Shown: positions 27,621 through 35,587 of the stretch, piece by piece | Position numbering within the stretch: position 1 is the stretch's first letter | How the letters are laid out: each line of letters opens with the position of its first letter | NCBI RefSeq assembly: GCF_007677725.1 | Contig: NZ_VEDF01000015.1 | Location: forward strand, 47,087 to 111,086 | DNA: 64,000 nucleotides | Reading direction: 5' to 3' | DNA from: Pseudomonas sp. URMO17WK12:I11 | GTDB lineage: Bacteria > Pseudomonadota > Gammaproteobacteria > Pseudomonadales > Pseudomonadaceae | Made by a program: the position numbers and the translations under genes | Notes under the pieces: generated by a model | What the model was told of the DNA's origin: nothing | The model's input: the letters and a program-made list of their open reading frames with translations, nothing else | Databases searched by the model: none

Positions 27621-28599
27621 AGCCTACCCTTGGCACCAGGCGCTCTGGCAACAACTGGCCGGGCGCGCCCAGCATGCCCACGCCTACCTGCTGCACGGTG
27701 CGCAGGGCACCGGCAAGCGGGCTCTGGCCGAACGCCTGATGGCGCGTCTGTTATGCCAGCAGCCAAATGGCCCGGATGCCTGTGGGCAGTGCAAGGCCTG
27801 CCTGCTGCTCAAGGCCGGCAGTCATCCAGACAACTTCGTGCTCCAGCCTGAAGAGCCCGACAAGCCGATCAAGGTCGATCAGGTGCGCGAGCTGGTGTCG
27901 TTCGTGGTCCAGACGGCGCAATTGGGCGGGCGCAAGGTGGTGCTGATCGAGCCGGTCGAGGCGATGAACGTCAATGCCTCCAATGCCTTGCTCAAAAGCC
28001 TGGAAGAGCCACCGGGCGATACCGTGTTGTTGTTGGTCAGTCACCAGCCCAGCCGACTGCTGCCTACCATCAAAAGCCGCTGTCAGCAGATCACCTGCCC
28101 GCAGCCTAGCCTCACACAGAGCCGGGCGTGGCTTGCGGCAGCGTTGCCTGAACAGGGTACAGAGCAACATGCCCAGCTGCTCGCGTTGGCGGCAGGGTCG
28201 CCGCTGCGGGCGCTGAGTCTGCATGCCCAGGGAGTGCTCGAACAGCGGGCGTTGGTCGTCGAGGGCGTCAAGAAGCTGCTCAAGCAGCAAGCGTCGCCCA
28301 GTCAATTGGCCGAGGCCTGGAACGGCGTGCCGCTGTTGCTGATATTCGACTGGTTCTGCGACTGGGCACAGTTGACCCTGCGCTACCAGTTGACCGAGGA
28401 CGAAGCCGGGTTAGGCTTGGAGGACATGCGCAAGGTAGTGCAATACCTTGCGCAAAAAACTCGCCAGGGCCGGGTGCTCGATGTCCAGGCATGGATTCTG
28501 GAGCAGCGCCAGAAGGTGCTTGGCAAGGCCAACCTCAATCGCGTATTGCTGCTCGAAGCCCTGCTTGCCCATTGGGTTCAGTTGCCGGCTTCGCGCTGA
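27613..28599 (+). CDS. holB: DNA polymerase III delta' subunit HolB
   Basis: A clamp-loader subunit of the replicative polymerase, 328 residues. The AAA+ fold has a P-loop-like GAQGTGK, a zinc module with Cys residues around CGQCKAC, and the sensor-1 region NALLKSLEEPP. The start is ATG 27613, giving the expected N-terminus. In Pseudomonas the next gene is normally pilZ, but here tatD follows after 29 bases. Confidence 0.95.
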   Translation: MAEAYPWHQALWQQLAGRAQHAHAYLLHGAQGTGKRALAERLMARLLCQQPNGPDACGQCKACLLLKAGSHPDNFVLQPEEPDKPIKVDQVRELVSFVVQTAQLGGRKVVLIEPVEAMNVNASNALLKSLEEPPGDTVLLLVSHQPSRLLPTIKSRCQQITCPQPSLTQSRAWLAAALPEQGTEQHAQLLALAAGSPLRALSLHAQGVLEQRALVVEGVKKLLKQQASPSQLAEAWNGVPLLLIFDWFCDWAQLTLRYQLTEDEAGLGLEDMRKVVQYLAQKTRQGRVLDVQAWILEQRQKVLGKANLNRVLLLEALLAHWVQLPASR

Positions 28600-28628
28600 T
28601 TCTTTCACCTTTCACACGTGCCACCGCC

Positions 28629-29411
28629 ATGCTTGTAGATTCCCATTGCCACCTTGATCGCCTGGACCTGAGCGCCCACCAAGGCTCGCTCGATGCCGCC
28701 TTGCAAGCCGCGCGCGAGCGCGGTGTGGGGCATTTTCTGTGTATCGGCGTCAGCGCCGAGAATGCCGGAGCAGTGAAGGCGCTCAGCGAGCACTATGCCG
28801 ATGTCGACTGCTCGGTAGGCGTGCATCCACTCGACCTGGCGCCCGGCGAGACGCCAGCGCTGGAGTGGCTGTTGCGCGAGCTGGCGCACCCGCATGTGGT
28901 CGCGATCGGTGAAACCGGCCTGGACTATCACTACGAGCCTGAAGCGGCCGAGTTGCAGCAGGCATCGTTCCGCCTGCACCTTGAAGCATCGCGCCAGACT
29001 GGCAAGCCTGTGATCGTGCACACCCGCGCGGCCCGGGCGGACACCCTGGCCTTGCTGCGTGAGGCGGACCTCGCCCAGGCGGGTGTTCTGCACTGCTTCA
29101 CCGAGGACTGGGACATGGCCAAGGCCGCACTTGATCTGGGTTACTACATCTCCCTTTCCGGCATCGTGACGTTCCGCAATGCCGAGGCGCTGCGCGACGT
29201 GGCGCGACAGGTGCCGGTCGATCGCCTGCTGGTGGAAACCGATTCGCCTTATCTGGCGCCGATTCCACATCGCGGCAAGCCCAACCTGCCGCAGTACGTG
29301 CGTGAGGTGGCTGAGTACGTGGCGTCGTTGCGCGGCGTGAGCTACGCGCAGTTGGCCGAACAGACCACGGCCAACTTCAAGCGTCTGTTCCCCTTGGCAC
29401 GGGTGGCCTGA
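28629..29411 (+). CDS. TatD family metal-dependent deoxyribonuclease
   Basis: A 260-residue TIM-barrel hydrolase of the TatD family, YcfH-like by its position next to holB. Metal ligands are seen as HCHLD near the N-terminus, GETGLDYHYEP near 93-103, HTRAA near 130 and the ETDSPYLAP motif near 203. Relatives act as 3'-5' exonucleases or DNA-repair nucleases. The start is ATG 28629. Confidence 0.93.
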   Translation: MLVDSHCHLDRLDLSAHQGSLDAALQAARERGVGHFLCIGVSAENAGAVKALSEHYADVDCSVGVHPLDLAPGETPALEWLLRELAHPHVVAIGETGLDYHYEPEAAELQQASFRLHLEASRQTGKPVIVHTRAARADTLALLREADLAQAGVLHCFTEDWDMAKAALDLGYYISLSGIVTFRNAEALRDVARQVPVDRLLVETDSPYLAPIPHRGKPNLPQYVREVAEYVASLRGVSYAQLAEQTTANFKRLFPLARVA

Positions 29412-29426
29412 GGCTGCAGCACCTGC

Positions 29427-29462
29427 AAAAAAAAACCCGGGTTCTGGGGGGGAAACCGGGTT
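29427..29462 (-). terminator. Terminator of the minus-strand small RNA
   Basis: A 7-bp stem AACCCGG / CCGGGTT with a 15-base loop. On the minus strand it is followed by an unbroken T-run (A-tract 29427-29435 on the plus strand). No minus-strand protein gene lies upstream, which is why an RNA gene is inferred. Confidence 0.85.
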
Positions 29463-29546
29463 AAGACCATTAGGAGTAAAACAAAGGTACGCGGTCCCTG
29501 AGCACCTTTATCGACGCGCCACTCGGGGGGGGGGGCGTCGCGTCGA
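29427..29546 (-). ncRNA. rgsA: Probable small regulatory RNA RgsA (P16)
   Basis: About 120 bases on the minus strand between tatD and the TetR gene. Its 3' end is an intrinsic terminator (AACCCGG / CCGGGTT, then nine T on this strand). Seven bases upstream of the proposed start lies CAATACTT (29560-29553), close to a sigma-S -10 element. Size, position beside tatD and a TetR gene, and the RpoS-like promoter fit RgsA of Pseudomonas, a GacA/RpoS-controlled RNA. The identification is by context, not by alignment. An 11-base G/C homopolymer lies in its 5' part. Confidence 0.65.
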
Positions 29547-29744
29547 CACTTCAAGTATTGGTCAAGTCCGGCGCGGCGCCAGGGCTTTTTTGTACGTTTT
29601 TTAAACAGATTTGGAATACGTGTGCGAGTACTTCCTTCCTGAAAGCAGTTCACCGTTGCCAAACCCTGCACCACGCGGCCTGAAATTAATGAGTGCACCA
29701 GGGTGGAGGCATGCGATTGGGCCATAACGCATCATGAAACACAG

Positions 29745-29761
29745 GGATCTTTGGATGATCC
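29745..29761. promoter_or_regulatory. Candidate operator upstream of the TetR gene
   Basis: A perfect dyad GGATC-N7-GATCC lies 58 bases before the TetR start codon. TetR proteins often repress their own promoter through such dyads. I infer the site from symmetry and place only. The rest of 29547-29819 shows no gene. Confidence 0.35.
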
Positions 29762-29819
29762 GTGCAATTTGCTGCAAGTTAGGCATAATAATCCGCTTCA
29801 ATGTCATCCAGTCCTTCCT

Positions 29820-30455
29820 ATGCAGAAAGAACCTCGTAAGGTCCGTGAATTTCGCCGTCGCGAACAGGAAATCCTCGATACCGCGCTGAAGCTGTTTCTC
29901 GAACAGGGTGAAGACAGCGTCACTGTCGAGATGATCGCCGACGCGGTGGGTATCGGCAAAGGCACCATCTACAAGCACTTCAAGTCCAAGGCAGAAATCT
30001 ACCTGCGCTTGATGCTCGACTACGAGCGCGATTTGAACGCACTGCTGCATTCGGCCGACGTCGACCGTGACAAAGAGGCGTTGTCGCGCGCCTATTTCGA
30101 ATTCCGCATGCGTGACCCGCAGCGCTACCGTCTGTTCGACCGCCTCGAAGAGAAGGTGGTGAAGGGCAACCAGGTCCCAGACATGGTCGAGGAGCTGCAC
30201 AGCATCCGTGCCTCTAATTTCGACCGGTTGACTCAGCTCATAAAGGGTCGTATCAGCGAAGGCAAACTCGAAGATGTGCCGCCTTATTTCCACTATTGCG
30301 CGGCCTGGGCCCTGGTGCATGGCGCAGTGGCGCTGTACCACTCGCCGTTCTGGAGCAATGTGCTCGAGGACCAGGAGGGTTTTTTCCAGTTCCTCATGGA
30401 CATTGGCGTGCGCATGGGCAACAAGCGCAAGCGCGACCCTGAGCCCGCTGGCTGA
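29820..30455 (+). CDS. TetR family transcriptional regulator
   Basis: A 211-residue repressor-type regulator. The helix-turn-helix occupies about residues 36-55 (VEMIADAVGIGKGTIYKHF), a textbook TetR motif; the C-terminal ligand domain is helical with several aromatic residues. The start is ATG 29820, at MQKEPRKVRE; the longer frame from 29703 crosses the likely promoter. It resembles the regulator next to tatD in other pseudomonads. Its ligand and targets are unknown. Confidence 0.9.
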   Translation: MQKEPRKVREFRRREQEILDTALKLFLEQGEDSVTVEMIADAVGIGKGTIYKHFKSKAEIYLRLMLDYERDLNALLHSADVDRDKEALSRAYFEFRMRDPQRYRLFDRLEEKVVKGNQVPDMVEELHSIRASNFDRLTQLIKGRISEGKLEDVPPYFHYCAAWALVHGAVALYHSPFWSNVLEDQEGFFQFLMDIGVRMGNKRKRDPEPAG

Positions 30456-30578
30456 AGCGGCTCAGGCGCATTCGCCGGCAGAACGGCGGTGACGACGTTG
30501 ACCAGCGGCTCGAGCTGGCGCAAAAGCTGCATCCCGCGGCTATTCGCCGGTTTTTCGTCACCGGTCACTGGAGGAAAG

Positions 30579-31184
30579 ATGCGTAGCCTGGTCTTGCTGC
30601 TGGCGCTGATGGCGCTGGGCGGCTGCATGAATGTCAGCGATATGGGCGAGGGCGTCCGTTACCATATGAGCGATGCGGGTCTGCTGGATCACAGCGATAC
30701 CCGTCGCACCTTGTCGATCCGCCTGCAGCCGGACTCATTCATCTTCATCGGCCAGGGCGCCTTCATGCCACCCGGCAAAGGGCCGCTGCCCAAGCAGAAT
30801 GCCGTGGCCGAAGAAGCCTTCAAGAGCTTTGTGGAATATTTCCCGCTGGTGCGACGTGCCCAAGGACCGCTGGGCCTTGAGGAAGCGCTCGCGCAAGCGC
30901 GTTCGGTGGGCGCCGATTATGTCCTCTACACCCGCTTTGCCCGGACTGACGATCGCATTGGCAACGGCGATGAGTGGTATGACGAGCAAGCCGTCGATCG
31001 TCTGGGTTGGGACAGCGGTGTGGTGCAGATGATGCTGATCGAAACCAATACGCGCTACCTGATCGACACGGCGCGGATCAAGAGCCGTGGCGGATTGTTG
31101 ACGTTTCACGACCAGACGCCCCAGGATTTGCTTGCAGCGCCCATGCGCGAGTACGCTCGTAGCCTTCTGGGCATGAGCAGGTAG
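30579..31184 (+). CDS. Putative lipoprotein (DUF4823-like)
   Basis: A 201-residue protein with a lipoprotein signal: MRSLVLLLALMALGGC, lipobox Cys16, after a GAGGAA ribosome site. The mature part includes a pattern of the form GADYVLYTRF, as in periplasmic DUF4823 proteins. Function is unknown. Residue +2 after Cys is Met, so sorting to the outer membrane is expected. The gene is ten bases upstream of the DUF1285 gene. Confidence 0.82.
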   Translation: MRSLVLLLALMALGGCMNVSDMGEGVRYHMSDAGLLDHSDTRRTLSIRLQPDSFIFIGQGAFMPPGKGPLPKQNAVAEEAFKSFVEYFPLVRRAQGPLGLEEALAQARSVGADYVLYTRFARTDDRIGNGDEWYDEQAVDRLGWDSGVVQMMLIETNTRYLIDTARIKSRGGLLTFHDQTPQDLLAAPMREYARSLLGMSR

Positions 31185-31194
31185 GGGCAGGGTG

Positions 31195-31755
31195 ATGACT
31201 GAAACCGGCAAAGCGAACGATCTCCTGGCGCAACTGCCTGCCGGTAAAGGTTTGCCACCGGTCCATCTGTGGAACCCGGCATTCTGTGGCGATATCGACA
31301 TGCGCATCGCCCGTGATGGCACCTGGTATTACCTGGGTACGCCGATCGGGCGCAAGCCGATGGTGCGCTTGTTTTCATCCATTATCCGCCGCGACGGCGA
31401 TGATTACTTCCTGGTAACGCCAGTCGAGAAAGTCGGTATTCGCGTCGACGATGCGCCGTTCGTGGTCGTGTCGTTGGACGTTCAAGGCAGTGGGCCGAGT
31501 CAGGTGCTGCGTTTTACCAGCAACGTGGACGATCAGGTTGACGCCGGGCCGCTCAATCCCCTGCGGGTGGAAACCGACCCGTCGACCCAGGAGCCGTCAC
31601 CTTACGTGCTGATGCGTAGCAACCTTGAAGCGCTGATCAATCGCAACGTGTTCTATCAACTGGTGGAGTTGGCGGTATCCCACACCGTTGACGGCCAGCG
31701 ATGGCTCGGTGTCTGGAGCCAGGGTGAATTCTATCCATTGGGGCGCGACGCCTGA
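31195..31755 (+). CDS. DUF1285 family protein
   Basis: A 186-residue DUF1285 protein. Conserved features are the N-terminal PPVHLWNP, the central GDIDMRIARDGTWYYLGTPIGRKPMVRLF block and a C-terminal LGVWSQGEFYPLG. No enzymatic motif is evident and there is no signal peptide. The start could be GTG 31192 or ATG 31195; I use the ATG. Likely co-transcribed with the lipoprotein; ends at a strong terminator. Confidence 0.88.
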   Translation: MTETGKANDLLAQLPAGKGLPPVHLWNPAFCGDIDMRIARDGTWYYLGTPIGRKPMVRLFSSIIRRDGDDYFLVTPVEKVGIRVDDAPFVVVSLDVQGSGPSQVLRFTSNVDDQVDAGPLNPLRVETDPSTQEPSPYVLMRSNLEALINRNVFYQLVELAVSHTVDGQRWLGVWSQGEFYPLGRDA

Positions 31756-31785
31756 GCGTGTGGCACTGACGATACACGCCCACGA

Positions 31786-31820
31786 AAAAGCCCCCGATGC
31801 TTGCGCATACGGGGGCTTTT
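31786..31820. terminator. Bidirectional terminator, DUF1285 / tRNA-Asn
   Basis: Stem CCCCCG / CGGGGG extended by AAAAG / CTTTT, with a 13-base loop. A- and T-runs on either side let it end both the rightward DUF1285 transcript and the leftward tRNA-Asn transcript. Confidence 0.92.
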
Positions 31821-31827
31821 CAGTATT

Positions 31828-31903
31828 TGGCTCCGCGACCTGGACTCGAACCAGGGACCCAATGATTAACAGTCATTTGCTCTACCGACTGAGCTATCGC
31901 GGA
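31828..31903 (-). tRNA. tRNA-Asn (GTT)
   Basis: A 76-base cloverleaf on the minus strand starting TCCGCGATAGCTCAG and ending in encoded CCA. The anticodon loop CTGTTAA gives anticodon GTT. The acceptor and T arms pair fully. It has its own promoter upstream and the shared terminator downstream. Confidence 0.98.
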
Positions 31904-31913
31904 ATCTGCGCGT

Positions 31914-31941
31914 ATCTTAACGTCTGCCAGGAGGAAGTCAA
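31914..31941 (-). promoter_or_regulatory. Promoter of tRNA-Asn
   Basis: On the minus strand TTGACT (31941-31936), a 16-base spacer and TAAGAT (31919-31914), eleven bases before the tRNA. The -35 box lies in the loop of an 8-bp inverted repeat (CCAGGAGG / CCTCCTGG, 31927-31954) that probably ends the upstream aminotransferase message. Confidence 0.75.
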
Positions 31942-31966
31942 GCCCACCTCCTGGCAAATCAAGCAG

Positions 31967-33163
31967 TTACAGCACTTCGACGATGGCCTTGGTGACCACG
32001 TGGATGTTGCTCTGGTTCAGCGCGGCGACCGCGATGCGACCGGTGTCCAGGGCATAGATGCCGAAGTCGTTCTTCAGCCGTGCGACCTGATCGACGCTCA
32101 GGCCCGAGTAGGAGAACATGCCCACCTGGCGCCCGACGAAGCTGAAATCGCGCTTGGCGCCATACTCGGCAAGCAGCAGTACCATCTGCTTGCGCATGCC
32201 ATGGATACGCTCGCGCATTTCAGCCAGCTCGGTCTCCCACATGTGACGCAGCTCAGGGCTGTTAAGCACAGTGGCGACGATGGTCGCACCGTGGGTCGGA
32301 GGGTTGGAGTAGGTGGTGCGGATGACCCGCTTGACCTGCGACAGCACGCGAGTGCTCTCGTCCTTCGAGGCGGTCACGATCGACAACGCACCGACACGCT
32401 CGCCATACAGCGAGAAGGATTTGGAGAAGGAGCTGGAGACGAAGAATTCCAGGCCCGATTCAGCGAACAGGCGCACGGCGAAGGCGTCCTCGTCGATCCC
32501 CTCACCAAAGCCCTGGTAGGCCATGTCGAGGAACGGTACGTGACCCTTGGCCTTGACCACGTCCAGGACGTTTTTCCAGTCTTCCAGTGTCAGGTCCACG
32601 CCGGTCGGGTTGTGGCAGCAGGCATGCAGTACCACGACCGAGCCCGCTGGCAAGGCGTTGAGGTCTTCGAGCATGCCGGTGCGGTTGACGTCGTTGCTAG
32701 GCGCGTCGTAATAGCGGTAGGTCTGCACTGGGAAGCCTGCGCCTTCGAACAAGGCGCGGTGGTTTTCCCAGCTCGGATCGCTGATGGCGACCACAGCGTC
32801 AGGCGAGATGCGCTTGAGGAAGTCGGCACCGATCTTCAATGCGCCGGTTCCGCCCACCGCCTGCACGGTCACCACACGGCCCGCGGCCAGCAGCGGCGAC
32901 TGGGCGCCGAACAGCAGCTGCTGCACGGCCTGGTCATAGGTGGCGATACCGTCGATTGGCAGGTAACCCCGCGAGGCGTGCTGGGCGGCACGCTGAGTCT
33001 CGGCTTCGATCACGGCGCGCAGCAGCGGAATGCGGCCCTCTTCATTGCAGTAAACGCCCACCCCGAGGTTGACCTTATCGGTACGCGGATCGGCATTGAA
33101 AGCTTCGTTGAGGCCCAGGATAGGGTCGCGGGGTGCCAGCTCGACAGCGGAAAACAGGCTCAT
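31967..33163 (-). CDS. Aromatic amino acid aminotransferase (TyrB/PhhC type)
   Basis: A 398-residue class I PLP aminotransferase. The PLP-lysine motif SSSFSKSFSLYGERVG, the HNPTGVD motif near residue 190 and GVGVYCNEEG near the N-terminus are those of AspC/TyrB enzymes. Pseudomonas orthologues next to uvrB are annotated as tyrosine/aromatic aminotransferases. Substrate preference between aspartate and aromatic acids cannot be decided here. The start at 33163 (MSLFSAVELAP) is the family start. Divergent from uvrB. Confidence 0.92.
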   Translation of the reverse strand: MSLFSAVELAPRDPILGLNEAFNADPRTDKVNLGVGVYCNEEGRIPLLRAVIEAETQRAAQHASRGYLPIDGIATYDQAVQQLLFGAQSPLLAAGRVVTVQAVGGTGALKIGADFLKRISPDAVVAISDPSWENHRALFEGAGFPVQTYRYYDAPSNDVNRTGMLEDLNALPAGSVVVLHACCHNPTGVDLTLEDWKNVLDVVKAKGHVPFLDMAYQGFGEGIDEDAFAVRLFAESGLEFFVSSSFSKSFSLYGERVGALSIVTASKDESTRVLSQVKRVIRTTYSNPPTHGATIVATVLNSPELRHMWETELAEMRERIHGMRKQMVLLLAEYGAKRDFSFVGRQVGMFSYSGLSVDQVARLKNDFGIYALDTGRIAVAALNQSNIHVVTKAIVEVL

Positions 33164-33450
33164 TGTTACTTCGGCTCTGATTGGAGAGTGAAAAGGCGTA
33201 CACGCTCCAGCCGAATGCACTGAAGCGGTGCACAAACGGGGAGTCAGTATAGAGATACCGGCGTGTGGCTGCGACAGCCTGGCGCAGGTTTTGCGGCTAT
33301 TTGCCCGAATTTTTTTCGACCATTGGTCGAATTGCCCGGTCAACCGTAATGCGCGTTCACAGCTTGGTCTGGATAACGACCCCTGGGAGACGCATATGGG
33401 TATAAACTACTGGCTAAATTTACAGTTGCTGCGTCACCGCGAGGTCTGCC

Positions 33451-35466
33451 ATGTCCGAGTTCCAGCTCGTCACCCGTTTCCAGCCCGCCGGCGATCAGCC
33501 CGAGGCCATTCGCCAGATGGTCGAGGGCGTCGAGGCCGGCTTGTCGCACCAGACCCTGCTCGGGGTAACCGGTTCAGGCAAGACTTTCAGCATCGCCAAT
33601 GTCATCCAGCGGGTGCAGCGACCGACACTGGTGCTGGCGCCGAACAAAACCCTGGCTGCCCAGCTGTACGGCGAGTTCAAGGCGTTTTTCCCGAACAACG
33701 CGGTGGAGTATTTCGTTTCCTACTACGATTACTACCAGCCGGAAGCCTATGTGCCGTCGTCCGACACCTTCATCGAAAAAGATGCCTCGATCAACGACCA
33801 CATCGAGCAAATGCGGCTGTCGGCGACCAAGGCCCTGCTCGAGCGCCGCGATGCCATCATCGTCACGACCGTGTCGTGCATTTATGGCCTGGGCAGCCCT
33901 GAAACCTATTTGAAAATGGTGCTGCACGTCGACCGTGGCGACAAGCTCGACCAGCGCGCACTGCTGCGGCGCCTGGCAGACCTGCAATACACCCGCAACG
34001 AAATGGACTTCGCCCGCGCCACCTTCCGCGTGCGCGGCGACGTGATCGATATCTTCCCGGCCGAATCGGATCTCGAGGCGATTCGCATCGAGCTGTTCGA
34101 CGACGAGGTGGAGAACATCGCCGCCTTCGACCCGCTGACCGGCGAGGTGTTTCGCAAGCTGCCGCGCTTCACGTTCTACCCCAAGAGCCACTACGTCACC
34201 CCGCGTGAGACGCTGCTGGACGCGGTAGAGGGCATCAAGGCCGAGCTCAAGGACCGGCTCGAGTACCTGCACAAGGCCAACAAGCTGGTCGAGGCCCAGC
34301 GTCTCGAGCAGCGCACCCGCTTCGACCTGGAGATGATCCTCGAGCTTGGCTACTGCAACGGTATCGAAAACTACTCGCGTTACCTGTCCGGTCGCCCAGC
34401 CGGCGCGCCGCCACCGACCTTGTATGATTACTTGCCGGCCGATGCCTTGCTGGTCATCGACGAATCCCACGTCAGTGTTCCGCAGGTCGGCGCCATGTAC
34501 AAAGGCGACCGCTCGCGCAAGGAGACGCTGGTCGAGTACGGCTTCCGTCTGCCTTCTGCGCTGGACAACCGGCCAATGCGCTTCGATGAATGGGAAGCGG
34601 TGAGTCCGCAGACCATCTTCGTCTCAGCAACGCCTGGGCCCTATGAGGCCGAGCACGCGGGTAGGGTGGTCGAGCAGGTGGTGCGTCCGACCGGTCTGGT
34701 CGACCCGCAGGTCGAAATACGCCCGGCGTTGACTCAGGTGGACGACCTGCTGTCCGAGATCCGCAAGCGCGTCGAGCAAGGCGACCGGGTGCTGGCGACC
34801 ACGCTCACCAAGCGCATGGCCGAAGACCTCACCGATTACCTGGCCGACCACGATGTGCGGGTGCGCTATCTGCACTCGGACATCGACACCGTGGAGCGCG
34901 TCGAGATCATCCGCGACCTGCGCCTGGGGACCTTCGATGTGCTGGTGGGCATCAACCTGCTGCGCGAAGGCCTGGACATGCCCGAGGTATCCTTGGTGGC
35001 GATCCTTGACGCCGACAAGGAAGGCTTCCTGCGCTCCGAACGCTCACTGATCCAGACCATCGGCCGGGCGGCGCGTAACCTCAATGGTCGCGCGATCCTG
35101 TACGCCGACAACATTACCGGCTCCATGCAGCGTGCCATTGACGAGACCGAGCGTCGCCGCGAGAAACAGCTGGCGTTCAACGAAGCCAATGGCATCGTGC
35201 CCAAGGGCGTGGTAAAGGACATCACCGACATCCTCGAAGGCGCCACGGTGCCGGGTGCGCGGAGCAAGAAACGCAAGGGCATGGCCAAGGCTGCGGAGGA
35301 AACCGCGCGCTACGAAGCCGAGCTGCGGACCCCTGGCGAGATCACCAAACGCATCAAGCAACTGGAAGAAAAAATGATGCAGTTCGCCCGGGATCTCGAA
35401 TTCGAGGCAGCCGCACAGTTGCGCGACGAAATCACCCAACTGCGCGAGCGCTTGATCACCACGTGA
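33451..35466 (+). CDS. uvrB: UvrABC system protein B
   Basis: The damage-verifying helicase of nucleotide excision repair. It has 671 residues, full length. The Walker A motif GVTGSGKT lies near 36-43, the beta-hairpin YYDYYQPEAYVP near 91-102, the DESH box near 335, helicase motif VI (QTIGRAARN) near 535, and the C-terminal UVR coiled-coil ends the protein. The 287-base gap upstream separates it from the aminotransferase. I saw no clear LexA box there. Confidence 0.97.
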   Translation: MSEFQLVTRFQPAGDQPEAIRQMVEGVEAGLSHQTLLGVTGSGKTFSIANVIQRVQRPTLVLAPNKTLAAQLYGEFKAFFPNNAVEYFVSYYDYYQPEAYVPSSDTFIEKDASINDHIEQMRLSATKALLERRDAIIVTTVSCIYGLGSPETYLKMVLHVDRGDKLDQRALLRRLADLQYTRNEMDFARATFRVRGDVIDIFPAESDLEAIRIELFDDEVENIAAFDPLTGEVFRKLPRFTFYPKSHYVTPRETLLDAVEGIKAELKDRLEYLHKANKLVEAQRLEQRTRFDLEMILELGYCNGIENYSRYLSGRPAGAPPPTLYDYLPADALLVIDESHVSVPQVGAMYKGDRSRKETLVEYGFRLPSALDNRPMRFDEWEAVSPQTIFVSATPGPYEAEHAGRVVEQVVRPTGLVDPQVEIRPALTQVDDLLSEIRKRVEQGDRVLATTLTKRMAEDLTDYLADHDVRVRYLHSDIDTVERVEIIRDLRLGTFDVLVGINLLREGLDMPEVSLVAILDADKEGFLRSERSLIQTIGRAARNLNGRAILYADNITGSMQRAIDETERRREKQLAFNEANGIVPKGVVKDITDILEGATVPGARSKKRKGMAKAAEETARYEAELRTPGEITKRIKQLEEKMMQFARDLEFEAAAQLRDEITQLRERLITT

Positions 35467-35587
35467 TGACACTGCAGGCATGGCGCCGGGGCAGCAGGGC
35501 AGGGCATGCTGAGTACCACCGCTGGAGCCGGGTGCCTGCTCCCTGCTAACATCGCGCCTCTGTTTCATCTTTCGTTCGAGACCCTCC

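Noticed and set aside
33164..33450. LexA (SOS) box before uvrB
   Set aside because: No CTG-N10-CAG site with the expected inner A+T pattern is evident at the uvrB promoter.
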